NCBI GenBank assembly: GCA_947579605.1
Contig: OX388312.1
Span: 26,621,313-26,685,312, forward strand
Source of the DNA: Athripsodes cinereus
Taxonomy: Eukaryota > Arthropoda > Insecta > Trichoptera > Leptoceridae
DNA: 64,000 bases
Reading direction: 5' to 3'
Shown here: positions 22,145-33,620 of the stretch, piece by piece
Layout of the letters: every line of letters begins with the position of its first letter
Numbering within the stretch: the stretch's first letter is position 1
Position numbers and translations under genes: made by a program
The notes under the pieces: model-generated
Database searches by the model: none
What the model saw: only the letters and a program-made list of their open reading frames with translations
What the model was told of the DNA's origin: nothing

Positions 22145-23385
22145 TTTCATCATTTACATTAACTGCAAATATAGAATCATAAAATTTAATTGCATGTACC
22201 TATATGAGTAATTTCTGTGTACAATATGAATGGCGGTATATTATGATAAAAAAGGAGATTGTGTAATAAATTATTATTTGATGCATTTGTAGAAATAATG
22301 ATGCGGTTGTAAAGTATGTAAAATATTTTAATAGAACAATTTTGTATTTTTTAAACATAATTTTCACATTTTATACTTGCGTGAGTGTCAATCTAAAATC
22401 TGTTGAGTAATAATCTTAATATTTGTATTTGTTTTTAAAACAAATTGAAGATAAACAAATGGAATTTAAAATGGAACTCCAAATCATCATTCAGTGACCG
22501 GATAAACTCAATGATGGTTGTTATGAAAATGCTTGGTTTTTCAATCATTTCAATATTTACCTGCAGAAAAATAAGTGAATAACTTACTTGTACGAAGCAT
22601 GAGGTATCCATGATAATAGATCCTACTTCAGACTATGTTATATCCAATATTGGATAGAAGACTTATTTATTTTATTATTTAGACTTATACAATGCTCTAC
22701 CTGTGTGTAAAACTTCATTTCAAATGAGGATAACAAAAAAAAAATCAGATACATTTATCAGATTAAAATCTATAAAGATATACAGAACTACATATTAAAA
22801 TCTATAAAGTCTGAATAATATCGGAAGTCAGAGTCCAATAATAGTAAAATATGAAAACAACGATAATTATACAAAACTATAATATAATAGCATATCTACA
22901 AAACAACTTTGAAATTTACCACAGTTTGTAACAGTATATAATGATATGTCGTAAAAATCGTGGAAAACTTGTTTCGGGTATATTGATAACATGTAAGTAT
23001 TTTAGTATTAATTTATCGGTGTATATTGTAGTTGTAGCGATGTAATCAAAACAATAAGGGTGTGTCTACCCCTCATCCCCTACATATCTACCAATATGTA
23101 GTGTGTATGTGTTAATTTATTATTTACACTCCATATAATGGTGTGTTTGTGAATTATTTATTTCAACAATGATATCTAAAGACACGTTTGAAGTTACTTC
23201 GCTTATTCAAGAACTGTTTGAATATTACTTTCTCAATTCACTAAGTAATCCGAGGTCTTAAAGTACAGAATATTTAATGTACATTCATTACACTAGTGTG
23301 TAGATTCAGGTTGACTCACAAATATATCATAGCTTTTTTTCATTATTTCATATTGTTTAGGTATTTAGCTGCATGTACATATGTT
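22145..23385. other. AT-rich stretch, nothing recognised
   Basis: A tandem-like echo AAAATCTATAAAG occurs at about 22766 and 22797. No gene or repeat copy otherwise. Confidence 0.35.
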
Positions 23386-23394
23386 GTTTCTGTA

Positions 23395-23560
23395 ATAAGG
23401 GAGAGACGATTGCCACGATTGGTATGTCGCTAGCAATGTCGTGGGGAGAGGTGACTCAACTGTCACAGAAAGTCTCTGAATAGAGGAGACTTGTTTTCTG
23501 CCCTGTGCTCTTGAGAAAAACATTGAAGAGCAAGATGATGATGGTGTTAGTGTCAATTTG
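23395..23560 (+). mobile_element. Dispersed repeat E, probable LINE 3' coding end with GAT-like tail
   Basis: Shares GAGGTGACTCAA, GAGGAGACTTG and TTTCTGCCCT with 7180-7330, then reaches AAGATGATGATGG, a (GAT)n-type end as in RTE LINEs. The translation in the shared frame has WGEVTQLSQ and FCP, with one stop between them. Confidence 0.45.
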
Positions 23561-23570
23561 ACAATATTTT

Positions 23571-24062
23571 ATTTTATTTATTCCAACATACGGCGTTAGC
23601 CTTTTACATGTATAAAATATAATATATGACAGACACAAAAAGCACATAAAAGTAAATTCAAACAAGACAGAAAGACATAAAATATTAATGCATAATCGAA
23701 AACAATATAAATAAATTAATATATACATAATATAAATAGATCAATAATTAAAATTTAATAAATATAATTAGTATAATAAAATCAAATAGAAGCAATAAAA
23801 AAAACATTATGACAACATTTAAAATAAATAATTAATTCAGAAGGACTCAGCAAAATCAATGAATAATGAATCTAAGGCAATAATAACAAAATTCAAATCA
23901 TATAAAACAGAAATATTGTAACAAACCATAGTATACAGGTAGTCAACGCAGATAGATAAATAGATAGAATGTGTCAGATAAAAAAAAAATCATAGAAGCA
24001 ATTCAATAATTTAAAACAATTTTTGGAAAATATTAATAAGAAAATAATTACAATACAACATT
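23571..24062 (-). mobile_element. LINE 3' end/UTR, family F2, inserted with a long flanking duplication
   Basis: On the minus strand it ends TACATGTAAAAGGCTAACGC, CGTATGTTGGAATAAATAAA. It is flanked by the same block of about 40 bp (GATGATGATGGTGTTAGTGT plus CAATTTGACAATATTTT) at 23530-23570 and at 24095-24133, consistent with a long target-site duplication. A 90-codon minus ORF here is low-complexity UTR, not RT. Confidence 0.6.
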
Positions 24063-24077
24063 GTATTACAATATTGT

Positions 24078-24205
24078 ACAATATCATGTGAAGCGAGATG
24101 ATGATGGTGTTAGTGTCAATTTGACAATATTTTACAATATCATGTGAAGCGAGATGATGATGGTGTTAGTGTCAATTTGACAATATTTTACAATATCATG
24201 TGAAG
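24078..24205. repeat. Tandem repeat, 56-bp unit, about 2.3 copies
   Basis: ACAATATCATGTGAAGCGAG starts at 24078 and 24134, and a partial unit starts at 24190. The period is 56 bp and the two full units are identical by eye. The unit's 3' part equals the block flanking the F2 insertion at 23530-23570. Confidence 0.85.
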
Positions 24206-24209
24206 AAGC

Positions 24210-24920
24210 CAGTAGAAAAACGGTATTTTTTTAACAAACAGACACGTTTTTTTTTATTTAACAGCTAATGAAATTCAAAGAAAATAAATAGGTATCTTAT
24301 GAAGTGAGCATCATTTACAGTTTGCAAAAAAAAAGTATAATATTTCTCTTGATGACTTTTTGAATGTATCTGATAGCCTTAATAAATGAAAAAATATTCC
24401 AATCATTCAACAAAGCCCATCAAAGTATTACGTAAGTCTAATTTCTTACCCCGAGCAACAACTTCAAATCCCTTCCTCCTTTTATACTAAGTTATTCATT
24501 TAATTGAAGCTTTGTTAGTACTAGGATATCCGTTTACTGCTGTGGATTTTATTGTCTCGAATATTCTTCTACATAGTGTGTAATTATTATTGCAGTATTT
24601 CGAATGAGTCGGTATTTAGTACCCAGTATTTTGGAATATTTATTAATGGCGATAGTGAAAACTGTATCAGAACCTTGTATCTCGCCCAGCCTTATAATCA
24701 AACAACGCCGACTGTATCTACGTAAAATTAAACAATAAAAGTATGTAAAATCGTTATCATATTGTAACGTTCATGTCTCGAAAGGAGGAAACCTGCATAA
24801 TGATAGGTTCAAACAATGAAATATTACCAGATCGTACGTAGGGTAATGAATGATGCGAACATATTATGGGTAGTTACTTGTCGGTACAAATGCTTTATTA
24901 ATGTTCTTTACTAATATCGT
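24210..24920. other. AT-rich stretch, nothing recognised
   Basis: No supportable gene or repeat copy. Confidence 0.35.
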
Positions 24921-24923
24921 TTT

Positions 24924-25166
24924 AGCCGTGAAGCTCCCGGCAAAGAATTAATTTCCGTAAGTTTTCGAGTGTCCTGTAAAATCTGGTATTTGAATAAATA
25001 AAGAAATTTTACATATCAACTTCAGCAATGAGGTTTGCCTTGCCACCCAAATCGAATGTCTTATTTTTTGTAAGCGCGTAGAAGACAGCTTGCATTTTTA
25101 CACGCAGCTAGTCTGCTGACTACCCCATTTCTGGGATATGCCGTGAGGATATATTAGTAGTTGTAG
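24924..25166 (+). mobile_element. TAG-tailed repeat (family C), near full length
   Basis: GCCGTGAAGCTCCCGGCAAA, TTTTCGAGTGTCCTGTAAAA, TTCAGCAATGAGG, CACCCAAATCGAATGTC, CTGGGATATGCCGTGAGG and a short TAGTAG end. Confidence 0.75.
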
Positions 25167-25169
25167 CCA

Positions 25170-26480
25170 TTGATATATTCTCAGCCCTGGTATTTCAAGA
25201 AACCAGGGCTAAAAGGATATTATGTCAAAGAATATTTCTTCCTTAGGAATTTTCAGGTGTGCATAAATATACATTCTTGAAATTTCTTACAAAATGTCGA
25301 TGGAATAAATATTTGAGTAATATCTTAGGCAAACTCTTCTTTTGTGGGTTTTGTAAAAAAAAATTGATTGGTTATATTTAAATTTTACTTATTTAACAAA
25401 AAAATCACGGGCTAATACGTACATAAATCCTCCAATGATAGATAGGTGGGGATGAAACTCAAACATATCATTTTTTTACATATAATCGAAGAAGCTTTGG
25501 TACTCAAACTTATACTGGACATAATCCTCAGCACTAAAGATACACTTGAAGTTATTTAAGAGCAATTATGGTAACAAAATTACAGCACTGTAAGCAGATT
25601 GAAAAAATTGTGAAATAAAAATTATCAAAAAAAGTTAATTATTACGAAAAGCTCATAACACCAAAGCGAAATAATTCAATAGGTAAAATCAAATTAGCAG
25701 AATTACGTAATATTTCAAAACACCTAATAATAAATTGGTCGGAACGGCTATCACAGAAACTCTTGAAAACATAAATTATTACACGCGTGTCGACAAGTTT
25801 CATAGACATCTCATAAATATTAATGGTAATGAAATAATACACTCTCATAATAATAATATTAAAAATATACATACGCTTAATTCCTGCCAACAAAACTATA
25901 AAGGTAATTACGTATGCACGAACATTAGTAAGTTGACATACAAAATTCCCTGTAACGTCGAATAACAACAACAATGGGCACAGCACTTACAAACTTTCAG
26001 CGGGTAAATATGAAATAAAAATATAATTAAGCTCATTTCATAATACTTACACGCTTATACTCGTATGTTAGGTATCTAATAGGTAAGTCTCAAAGAAATA
26101 AATACCCTCTGTGTGCAATTTGTTCTTTCTCGACTACTTTATTTAGGTTCTTTTTTGTCAATATTCCAATACTTATTTTTTTTTTTATTTCGTAACAAAA
26201 TGCACAAAACAGTGTTTTTTTATTTTTATTTTACCTTATTTTTTAACAAAGCATAAAAGCAAATTTTCATTTTCGTGTTATTTTTTAAATTGAGGTCATT
26301 TAACCATAATATTACAATACCTTCTACCAGAATCGCTTGCCATAAGAAAACAAGGGTGATTCCTGAATAAAAAACTTTTATTTTATGAATCACTGGCAAA
26401 TAAGCTGCCAATCTACTCCATCTTCAAGATAAAAGCATATTGCTTACTCCAAAGGTTTTTGGAATGTAGGTACGTGGGTT
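25170..26480. other. AT-rich stretch with an uninformative double-stranded ORF
   Basis: Between 25642 and 25986 ORFs are open on both strands (114 codons minus, 76 plus). Neither translation shows a recognisable motif. No splice context was found. Possibly old transposon coding, unproven. Confidence 0.25.
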
Positions 26481-27124
26481 TCTTTTAAACCCAGACTGAC
26501 GCCTGTATTCACCAAGAAAAACTGAGCGAACGATCAGCTGAGCAAACGATCAGCTTAAATCTCCCTCAGCATTCCTCAACGTAGATAGGTATTCACCAAC
26601 GAAAATTTACAATGCTTAGCTGAGTCGAATTTGATCGTGCGTATCCATGGATACAATGTAAATATTATGAAATGAAACTGACATTTATTTACGGAAACAG
26701 CCATTAAAGTAACTAAAAAGTATATTTTTGATAATTATACCAATAAAAATAATTTTCAGCCATTTAAAAAATATATGCATCATTTAAAAATTATATATAT
26801 ATATTTTTTAAATATTTATAAATGCTTTTATTTATACAAAATCAAGACTTGAACTAAAACAGATATTACTTTGATAGCAGTCAATTTGACAGCTAGCATT
26901 TAATTGAATCATGCATTGTTGTCAAAACTGTTTGCCGGTGAGGTTGAAATTAAAAAGATATTATAAACAAGGATAGAAAAATAACTGAAATACTCCGTAT
27001 ATAACTAAAATACACGGTAATTCACCATCAAGAAATAATTTTAATTCCTTGCAATATTGAACTATTACACTATCCGTGGTATTTTATAACATAGATATGT
27101 ACAATATGAAAAATTATAAATAAA

Positions 27125-27205
27125 AATCTTGTTACTATTTTTGTATTTGTTTTTATTTATTTGTAAAAGGCATAAGCTGTTTATAAGATAAATAAATAAA
27201 AGATA
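27125..27205 (+). mobile_element. LINE 3' end, family F2
   Basis: TTATTTGTAAAAGGCATAAG, CTGTTTATAAGAT and AATAAATAAA match the F2 end at 3640-3705. Confidence 0.5.
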
Positions 27206-27279
27206 TTCATGTTGTTTAGTAAGTACTCTGTAACATATTTAGTCGAAAGTAGAACTATTATAATTAATTATTATTATTG

Positions 27280-27385
27280 GACAACATGAAAGTGTCGTTA
27301 ACGTGCCAAAGCACCTCAATGATACTGAACAATTCATCAATTCTAGGACATTACATCCACATCATTATAGAAAGCAGCATCCATG
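27280..27385 (-). mobile_element. LINE 3' end, family F4
   Basis: Minus strand: GGATGTAATGTCCTAGAAT, TTGATGAATTGTTCAGTATC, ATTGAGGTGCTTTGGCACGT, AACGACACTTTCATGTTGTC and an AATAATAATAA tail. It is a clear match to 8000-8120. Confidence 0.65.
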
Positions 27386-27479
27386 TCAGAAGACACATTA
27401 TGTTGAATTAAATTAAATGTTTTGGATATAATATGTATCCACGTCCATAATATAAAACAGAATACAATATTTAATAGTA

Positions 27480-28055
27480 ATTAGTAATTTATAAGGTTTT
27501 TAGATCCTTTCTGAATGTCTTAAGATCTGCAGCTTGCCTACGCTAGCGAGGCATCCATGCCAGAGGTTGGGTCCCGCCACACAAAAGGCTCTATCCCCAT
27601 AATTAGTTAAAATTCTCCTCTGCGGGCTCATTTCTTGATATTTCAACCTGCACAATTCAGCAATATAAACTAGGGCATTCTCATTCTGTGCCTTATAAAC
27701 TAACATTCACACTTTGAACTACACTATAGTCTCCACTGGTAGCCAATGAAGTTCCTTTAAAAGTGGAGTCATACGTGTACACCTTTGTACTCCAAAGATA
27801 ACACGTGCAGTGGACTTCAAAACTGATTGCAGCCTATAGATCTGACAAGCAGGTAATTCCACTAAAATACTGTTACAATATCCTAGTCTGGATATTACCA
27901 GAGCCACAATAAGTGACTTCCTAGCGTCTAATGTGAGACACCTTTTTATCATCCCAATTTGCTGCAGATGAAAGAAACAAGCACTGACAAGAGAACTAAT
28001 GTGCTTCTCAAAAGTTAGCGAGCTGTCTTTTATGGTTCCCAGAAGTCTGACCTAC
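27480..28055 (-). pseudogene. LINE reverse transcriptase C-terminus (CR1/Rex1/L2-like), broken
   Basis: The minus-strand frame reads VRLLGTIKDSSLTFEKHISS from about 28050, then SACFFHLQQIG, SRLGYCN, LHWLPVE, an in-frame TAG at 27719-27721, and resumes in the same frame with FKVMLVYKA, then TNYGDRAFCVAGPNLWHG and a terminal stop at 27500-27502. Order and spacing match the region after the YADD motif of CR1-group reverse transcriptases. RT motifs A to C and all upstream domains are missing. A plus-strand F2 LINE 3' end abuts it at 28056, so two LINE remnants point toward each other. Confidence 0.8.
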
Positions 28056-28059
28056 GTTG

Positions 28060-28205
28060 AAGGTGCCTTTTATGTGTGATAAGAAAGTGCGACTGCGATT
28101 GAAAGGATTGTTGTATTGAATCGAACTATTTTTGATTTTTTTGTATATGTTTAATGGCCTTGTGCCGTATATGTTATTATAAATAAACAAATAAATAAAT
28201 TAATT
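28060..28205 (+). mobile_element. LINE 3' end, family F2, (AATA)n tail
   Basis: ATGGCCTTGTGCCGTATATG, then ATAAATAAACAAATAAATAA. Upstream bases to about 28060 may be degraded C-terminal coding. Confidence 0.55.
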
Positions 28206-28512
28206 AAATAATTTATTTATAAATATACATATATATAAATTATTACATGCCGCCTACAAAAATATATTCAATAAATTGTAAATAAAACGCCAACATTACG
28301 AAACAAGTATGGCGGACATTATAGAATAATTTTGACAGATCGACGCTGAGCAAAAGTTAATCCCCCTCAATTGGCCGATCAAATTTGAGGGAAATTTTCA
28401 CTCAAATCACGCTGAGGGAGCCTAAAATATGTTGGTGAATACCAAATTTGACGTTGATCGTAATTTGAGCTGATCGAACGCTCAGATTTTCTTGGTGAAT
28501 ACGGGCGTTAGT

Positions 28513-28637
28513 CTTAACTCGAGCGGTTCCTTCCATGTGCCGGCAAACTCCCCTTCCAGGACATAAGCCTTTGGCTGTGAAGGTTGAATTTACTTTTATA
28601 ACAAAAATCTACTTAGATACGTCTTTAAAAAAAATAT
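28513..28637 (+). mobile_element. SINE family B, truncated
   Basis: GCCGGCAAACTCCCC, ACATAAGCCTTTGGCTGTGA, TTATAACAAAAATCTACTTA, ATACGTCTTT and an A run follow the order of 17319-17435. It starts immediately outside the 2-kb TIR element. Confidence 0.6.
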
Positions 28638-28639
28638 TA

Positions 28640-29275
28640 TATCATTGATAAGAAAATTAATCAATTTTTTTTTCTCTTTCATAGATAATTATTCCAAGAG
28701 CGCATACTACTTTCTATGCAACGCTAGGTTTAAAAACTAGTCGGCAATGTGTATAAGTTCTCGATATGGTAAACATAAAAAATTTACCGTATATTTTTAT
28801 AGATCATTATCATTCCGTTTCATCGACGTCGATAAATCTAATTACAGTAATTATTATTTCCAAAATAGAAATTCTTTTAAGTACACGAGCACAAAAAAAG
28901 GAAACACAAGTGCGTAGGAAGTGGATGTAAAACTGATAACAATAATGTGTAATTACATTGTTCGCAAGTAGAAACTTCGGATGATAGATAGCTTGGTAAG
29001 AATTATAAAATTATAATTATTAGGGATGAAACAGAAACCGGATATTCGACAAGATTCTAAACCGATTAGCGTATATTCGGCATCTGGATATCCAAGTTAG
29101 CCGTGATTCGTTCGGTTTGTAGTGAATTATTTTAACCGACTATTTTTCATAAGCTTTTTAAAAGATTATAATGAATATAAAACACTATTTTAATCTACTA
29201 TAAATATTATGTTTCATTACAAGAACGCTTTCAATTTTAATATAGGCATGACCGGTAATGAACACATGCTTAAAT
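28640..29275. other. AT-rich stretch, nothing recognised
   Basis: No supportable gene or repeat copy. Confidence 0.3.
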
Positions 29276-29277
29276 TT

Positions 29278-29322
29278 AAATCGTGAGATATGTATTAAAT
29301 ATAAATCGTGAGATATGTATTA
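29278..29322. repeat. Short tandem duplication, 25-bp period
   Basis: AAATCGTGAGATATGTATTA occurs at 29278-29297 and again at 29303-29322, just before LINE coding begins. Confidence 0.8.
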
Positions 29323-29324
29323 TA

Positions 29325-30370
29325 TAGGGAGGGTCTGCCACGATGTCTGGATGTCGTTGTCCACAATGGAGGCTGTTCTGCGTCTGACGTGGCCTGTTCA
29401 CATACTTGTACTGCATTAAAAATTAAGGACAACATCAAGTACCTGGGAGTTGTGTTGGATAGCAATTTAAAATGGTCAGGCCAAATAGAATCTGTGGTAA
29501 AAAGACTGAGAAAATTGATTCACTTATTATTGGAGTAAAGGAACTATATGTCAAAAAAAGATTTGCTCATGATCTATTATGGTCTTGTACAATCTGTGTT
29601 ACAGTACTCGATAGTTGGTTGGGGCTCTACATACCCTACCAACTTATCACAAGTTAATGTGACGCAGAGGCTTCTTATTAAAATCATTCTCAGAAGACCA
29701 AGAGACTACCCTACTGTCGAGCTATATAATGAATTTAATGTTCCCAAATTTATTGACCTCTTCAGGAAGTTCTCGATTCTGCAATTTCTTAAAGAACCGG
29801 AAGACCACTGTTTAATAACAGAAAATAGAACCAAAAATAAATTCGTGATTCTTCAAAAAAAAGTGAATACAAAATTCGCACAGCTCCAATATAAGTACCA
29901 AGCTGTAGACTTCTTCAACGAGTTGCCATATGATATCCGGTCTACAACGGACCCCAAAGAATTACGCATGAATATAAAGAAGCACTTCAAACTCAAAACT
30001 TCTCCCTTATCGCTAAGTGGTACACAAGATTTAAATGATCAATTGATTTGTTAATGTTTGTTGATAATATTTATGTTTGATAGTTGTTTATTTTTATTAA
30101 AATATTTTTCTATTACAGACGTAATTATGTTTGCAGTACGTTAGGTATATATATTTTTTTTCTCGTTACAATTTTTTTTACACATCTGTTGGTGATATTT
30201 TTATAAATTTTATTTGTAATGCTATACATCTACACTCCTTACACAAGCATTAAGTTGCTTAAAAGGAGTGGAGTAAAATTATTGTAAATGGTATATTATG
30301 TTAAGTTTTGTTTTTATTTGTAATTGTGAAAAATTGAATAAAATAAAATAAAAAAATAAAAAAAAAATAA
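29325..30370 (+). pseudogene. LINE reverse transcriptase C-terminus with 3' UTR and A-rich tail
   Basis: One plus-strand frame carries KIKDNIKYLGVVLDSNLKW (about 29420-29475), then an in-frame TAA at 29536-29538, then a 168-codon open segment (29548-30054) with MSKKDLLMIYYGLVQSVLQY, GWGSTYP, RLLIKIILRRP and FFNELPYDIR near the end. This is the conserved post-catalytic region of a non-LTR retrotransposon polymerase; the YADD core is not present. A 3' UTR of about 300 bp ends in AATAAAATAAAATAAAAAAA-type sequence. Clade uncertain (R1/Jockey-group-like). A single nonsense change and a long intact C-terminus suggest modest age. Confidence 0.8.
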
Positions 30371-30374
30371 AGAA

Positions 30375-31555
30375 GTAGTTATGATTGGAAGGGTAGAAGG
30401 GGTGCGGATAGAGGTGACAAGATAAGGGTTGGGTTCATAAGAGAAAGTAATGATGATGATGTTTGATGCTGTTGAATACTAACATTTTTTTTTCATTTAT
30501 TTATCTCCAATTCTTCTAGAATGCCAAGTCGTTTGCTTTTAGAGCATTTACGAGTAGGTATGTAGCAATTCTACACTATTCATATCGAAAGTATCTCTGA
30601 TATTTTCAACCATTTCAATGTTTATTTAAAAATATTATGTATCGCCCAAAGACGTTCATTTACTTTGGTGTAAATCTTCCTACTAATTTGACCGATTTAA
30701 AAACAAACACAATAATATTCAATCGTTGGAAACTACCGGGTTGATTATAAACTCGTTTTTTAAGATATACATACCTACTTCCGAACTGAGTACAAAAGTT
30801 AACTTAGTGGCCGGTAGATGCAAGAACATACAAAATTATGGGCAAACCAACCAAATAGCAGATTGAAAATAAACATTGCTTTACTTTGATGTTTTTTTTT
30901 TATTATTTAAGAGCTGTATATTACAATATTGTCTTTCAGTATATTCTTCATAAAAGAAACCATTTCGCAAAAAATAATATCAACAATTCCTGAAGGACAC
31001 ACATTTCATGACTTTTTTCAAACTGAAGTAAATCAGATATATTAATTGTGTCGGTGCACACGTAGTAGAATTCCATAATTATGTAATTTGAAAAAAGTGT
31101 TTCAAATTACATTAATCAGATATACGCCGAGATTTACATATTGAACTTCATAATAGTTGGTATCCGATTTGATAGTAAATATTGACCGGATTAGCCGGGT
31201 ACTGCAACAATACCGGTTATTCATTTCATGTTTGATTATCTCTACCGTACCTCAAAATTTTGTAAAGGATATTGAGTCAAAATGTTAAAATAATGTCTAC
31301 CATATTTCATTATGGCCGAAAAGGGGATGGTTCATCCTTTATTTCTAAAGGTCACGACGGAAGATCTTAATGAAGGATGTTCTCCAATATCTCAAAATAA
31401 TATCTATATAAAATGATCTGTGACCTAAGAAATATAATATCAAACGTGAAATCTGAGTCATTATAATTAGTAAGTCAAATTTTTTAATGTTCTCATTATT
31501 TACTGAAAACTTTAAATCTTCACTTGTAAGGAAAATCAAACCATATCAAACCTTG
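30375..31555. other. AT-rich stretch; possible RTE-like end near 30380-30470
   Basis: AGGGGTGCGGATAGAGGTGA then AATGATGATGATG around 30398-30461 looks like a short RTE-type LINE end, but the match is weak. The rest is featureless. Confidence 0.25.
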
Positions 31556-31584
31556 TAAGAAGGAGATATATTTATTTCAAATTT

Positions 31585-31626
31585 AAACAGCCAGTCTGTT
31601 GGTTACTCCACACGATTTTGTAGGTA
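31585..31626 (+). mobile_element. TAG-tailed repeat (family C), short fragment
   Basis: Only the CAGCCAGTCTGTTGGTTACT block and CACACGATTTTGTAG remain. It is a weak, short match. Confidence 0.3.
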
Positions 31627-31629
31627 GAC

Positions 31630-32570
31630 ATAGACGCATGGATCAAAAACTATACTTTAATAAAAGACTTTGAAAAAAGATTGAAAGACAAAAACGATAA
31701 TATTATACAGAGATGTTTGCCGTTCTGTCATCTCTGTCTATTACACAAAAAGTTTTATTTGAATTACTAGAAGTACGGACAATTTCAGGTATTTGAAAAA
31801 GTTAACATTTTTTGTTTATTTTATGTCTCGGATTACTTTACATAATAATTATATACACGCATGAATTATACCCATGTTTTAACTATTAAAATAATTTGCC
31901 TCAAGGCATTGATTGTCTATTGATTCTGAAACAAATTTAAAATTCATTATAGAACAACAATATTTTTTTAAACAGTTTCTAATTGAAGTACAAAATAACA
32001 AATATGTACACCTATCAGAAGATATATTTTTTTGCTTACAATTAACAGTTTTTAGTAACAAAGTTTTTGTTGAAAAAATATTGTGTATTTATGCCTTTGG
32101 CGAGGCTTCGCATTGTTCGTGTAGGTAATCACAAAATTAACGGCTGATTTGTTAATTTACCCGTGAACCTAGATATTAACTGAAATTATTTAACACAAAT
32201 AATATTTATGTATTAGTGAGAATGAAATTTAAAATTTCATTAAAAAACTGAGTTTTTCATTCAATTGCGTAAGCATATTCATATCGTAGAGAGGTGAATA
32301 GGAATATTATCGAGTATGCAAGATGAATATGTAATTTAAAGTATGCAATTCTCTTACTAAGCAAACCATATAAAAGTTCTTGGATACGTCAAATATACTT
32401 AATGTACAAAAGCAATTGAACATAATTCACTTGATGTTGTGTTCCTTGCCTTGAGAATAGAAGAAAAGCATGTCAACAGGCAGGATCAAACTATGGATAT
32501 ATTTTTACTGAAAACACTAGTCTCTTCGTCAAAGTAGTCGATGATTTATTTTTAAATTCATTATTTATTT
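31630..32570. other. AT-rich stretch, no supportable gene
   Basis: Overlapping 60-71-codon ORFs on both strands near 31880-32128 are not recognisable. Confidence 0.3.
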
Positions 32571-32573
32571 TTA

Positions 32574-32825
32574 TCCCGTTGAGACCCCGGTAAAGAAAAG
32601 GTATCGCACTATTTTTTGTAAGTGTCACAGTGTCCTGTAAAAGGCAAGTATTCGTAAAACATCACGTTTTAAGATATTTAAATTCATCAGATCAGCGATA
32701 TGGAATGCCACCTATCCTTAATGTACTCACTATTATTGGAATTGCGAGGATGATTTGCATGTTCATTAAAAGCAATCTATCCGCTTGCTACCCAAATTTA
32801 AGGAAATGCCGTGATAATATGAATG
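32574..32825 (+). mobile_element. TAG-tailed repeat (family C), near full length
   Basis: CCCGTTGAGACCCCGGTAAA, GTGTCCTGTAAAAGGCAAGT, CACCTATCCTTAATGTAC and AAATGCCGTGATAAT. The tail is lost and a few insertions are present. Confidence 0.75.
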
Positions 32826-33384
32826 AAATAATTTTATTATTGTAATATTTTGGAAGCAGACGACAAAATAAGATTACGTAGGTGAAAAACCAGTACCTAA
32901 AATTTACCAAAAAACATAATATGTAGTAGTAAGAATATTTATATCATTATTCACCCAATGCGTTAGGCCACCAATTATTCGATCGGATGATGTATATAGG
33001 TATATAAGATTAAAGAAGAAGATGCAAGTGTACGAAGGATGTGGATGAAACAAGCTGAAACATAAACAGTATATCTTAGGGGAAGTTTAAGTCCAAATGT
33101 GGACTCAAAATGGTTGTAGAAGAAGACCTAAATAATTATGTACATCTACTTAGCAATGTTTCTAACAGTGGATTACTTCTCTCAATAATATATCTTGTGT
33201 TAATACTCTTTTGTGTTGCATGGACAAGTGCAATTTGTATCAATTATGTTATTACAGAGTAATCCACTTGGAAACATAAAAGTAAATCAGCAAGATTGCT
33301 ATTAGTCATTACCCCCCGTAATAAACAAAGTCCATAAAATTAGCGGAGGCATCTGTCCCCTTATATAGTAAGTAATGGTTGTAT

Positions 33385-33620
33385 GTATGTACTAGTACCT
33401 ACATCGGTCGCCTCTCTGAGAGGATTTCATCTCGAGACGTGATTTACTTCCAGCGTTCAGGGTCAAGAAATGTAATTAAGCTCGCTGCCTGCCGTGTTTC
33501 AGCCCATTAACAGTAAGAACGTCTCGTCGGTCGTCCCCGGTCCCCACCCCAACGGGCCACCCTTTTTACAAACTATTTGGCATCTTGCGACAGCCCCAAG
33601 CACAGAGTAGAGTATTCCAG
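33385..33620. other. GC-rich unique island
   Basis: About 230 bp markedly richer in GC than the neighbourhood (for example CGTCTCGTCGGTCGTCCCCG). A CCTCTCTGAGAGG hairpin lies at its left end. No long ORF and no other copy in the window. It is a candidate regulatory element or untranslated exon of a nearby gene; sequence alone does not decide. Confidence 0.3.

Larger units (their letters stand above)
26493..28514. mobile_element. TIR element of about 2 kb, filled with nested LINE debris
   Basis: Ends are inverted repeats: left GCCTGTATTCACCAAGAAAA then CTGAGCG, right (reverse complement) GCCCGTATTCACCAAGAAAA then CTGAGCG. They continue outward as AGACT/AGTCT and inward as GATCAGCT and CCCTCAGC blocks. 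The interior holds F2 3' ends (27125-27205, 28060-28205), an F4 3' end (27280-27385) and an RT remnant (27480-28055), so the original element was shorter. No transposase. No unambiguous target duplication. Confidence 0.6.

Noticed and set aside
23456..23728. 90-codon minus-strand ORF
   Set aside because: Translation is low-complexity hydrophobic sequence from the UTR of an F2 LINE.
24078..24205. CRISPR-like direct repeats
   Set aside because: Contiguous 56-bp tandem units without spacers in an animal genome.
25642..25986. 114-codon minus-strand ORF as a host gene
   Set aside because: The opposite strand is open too, composition is low and hydrophobic, and there are no motifs or splice signals.
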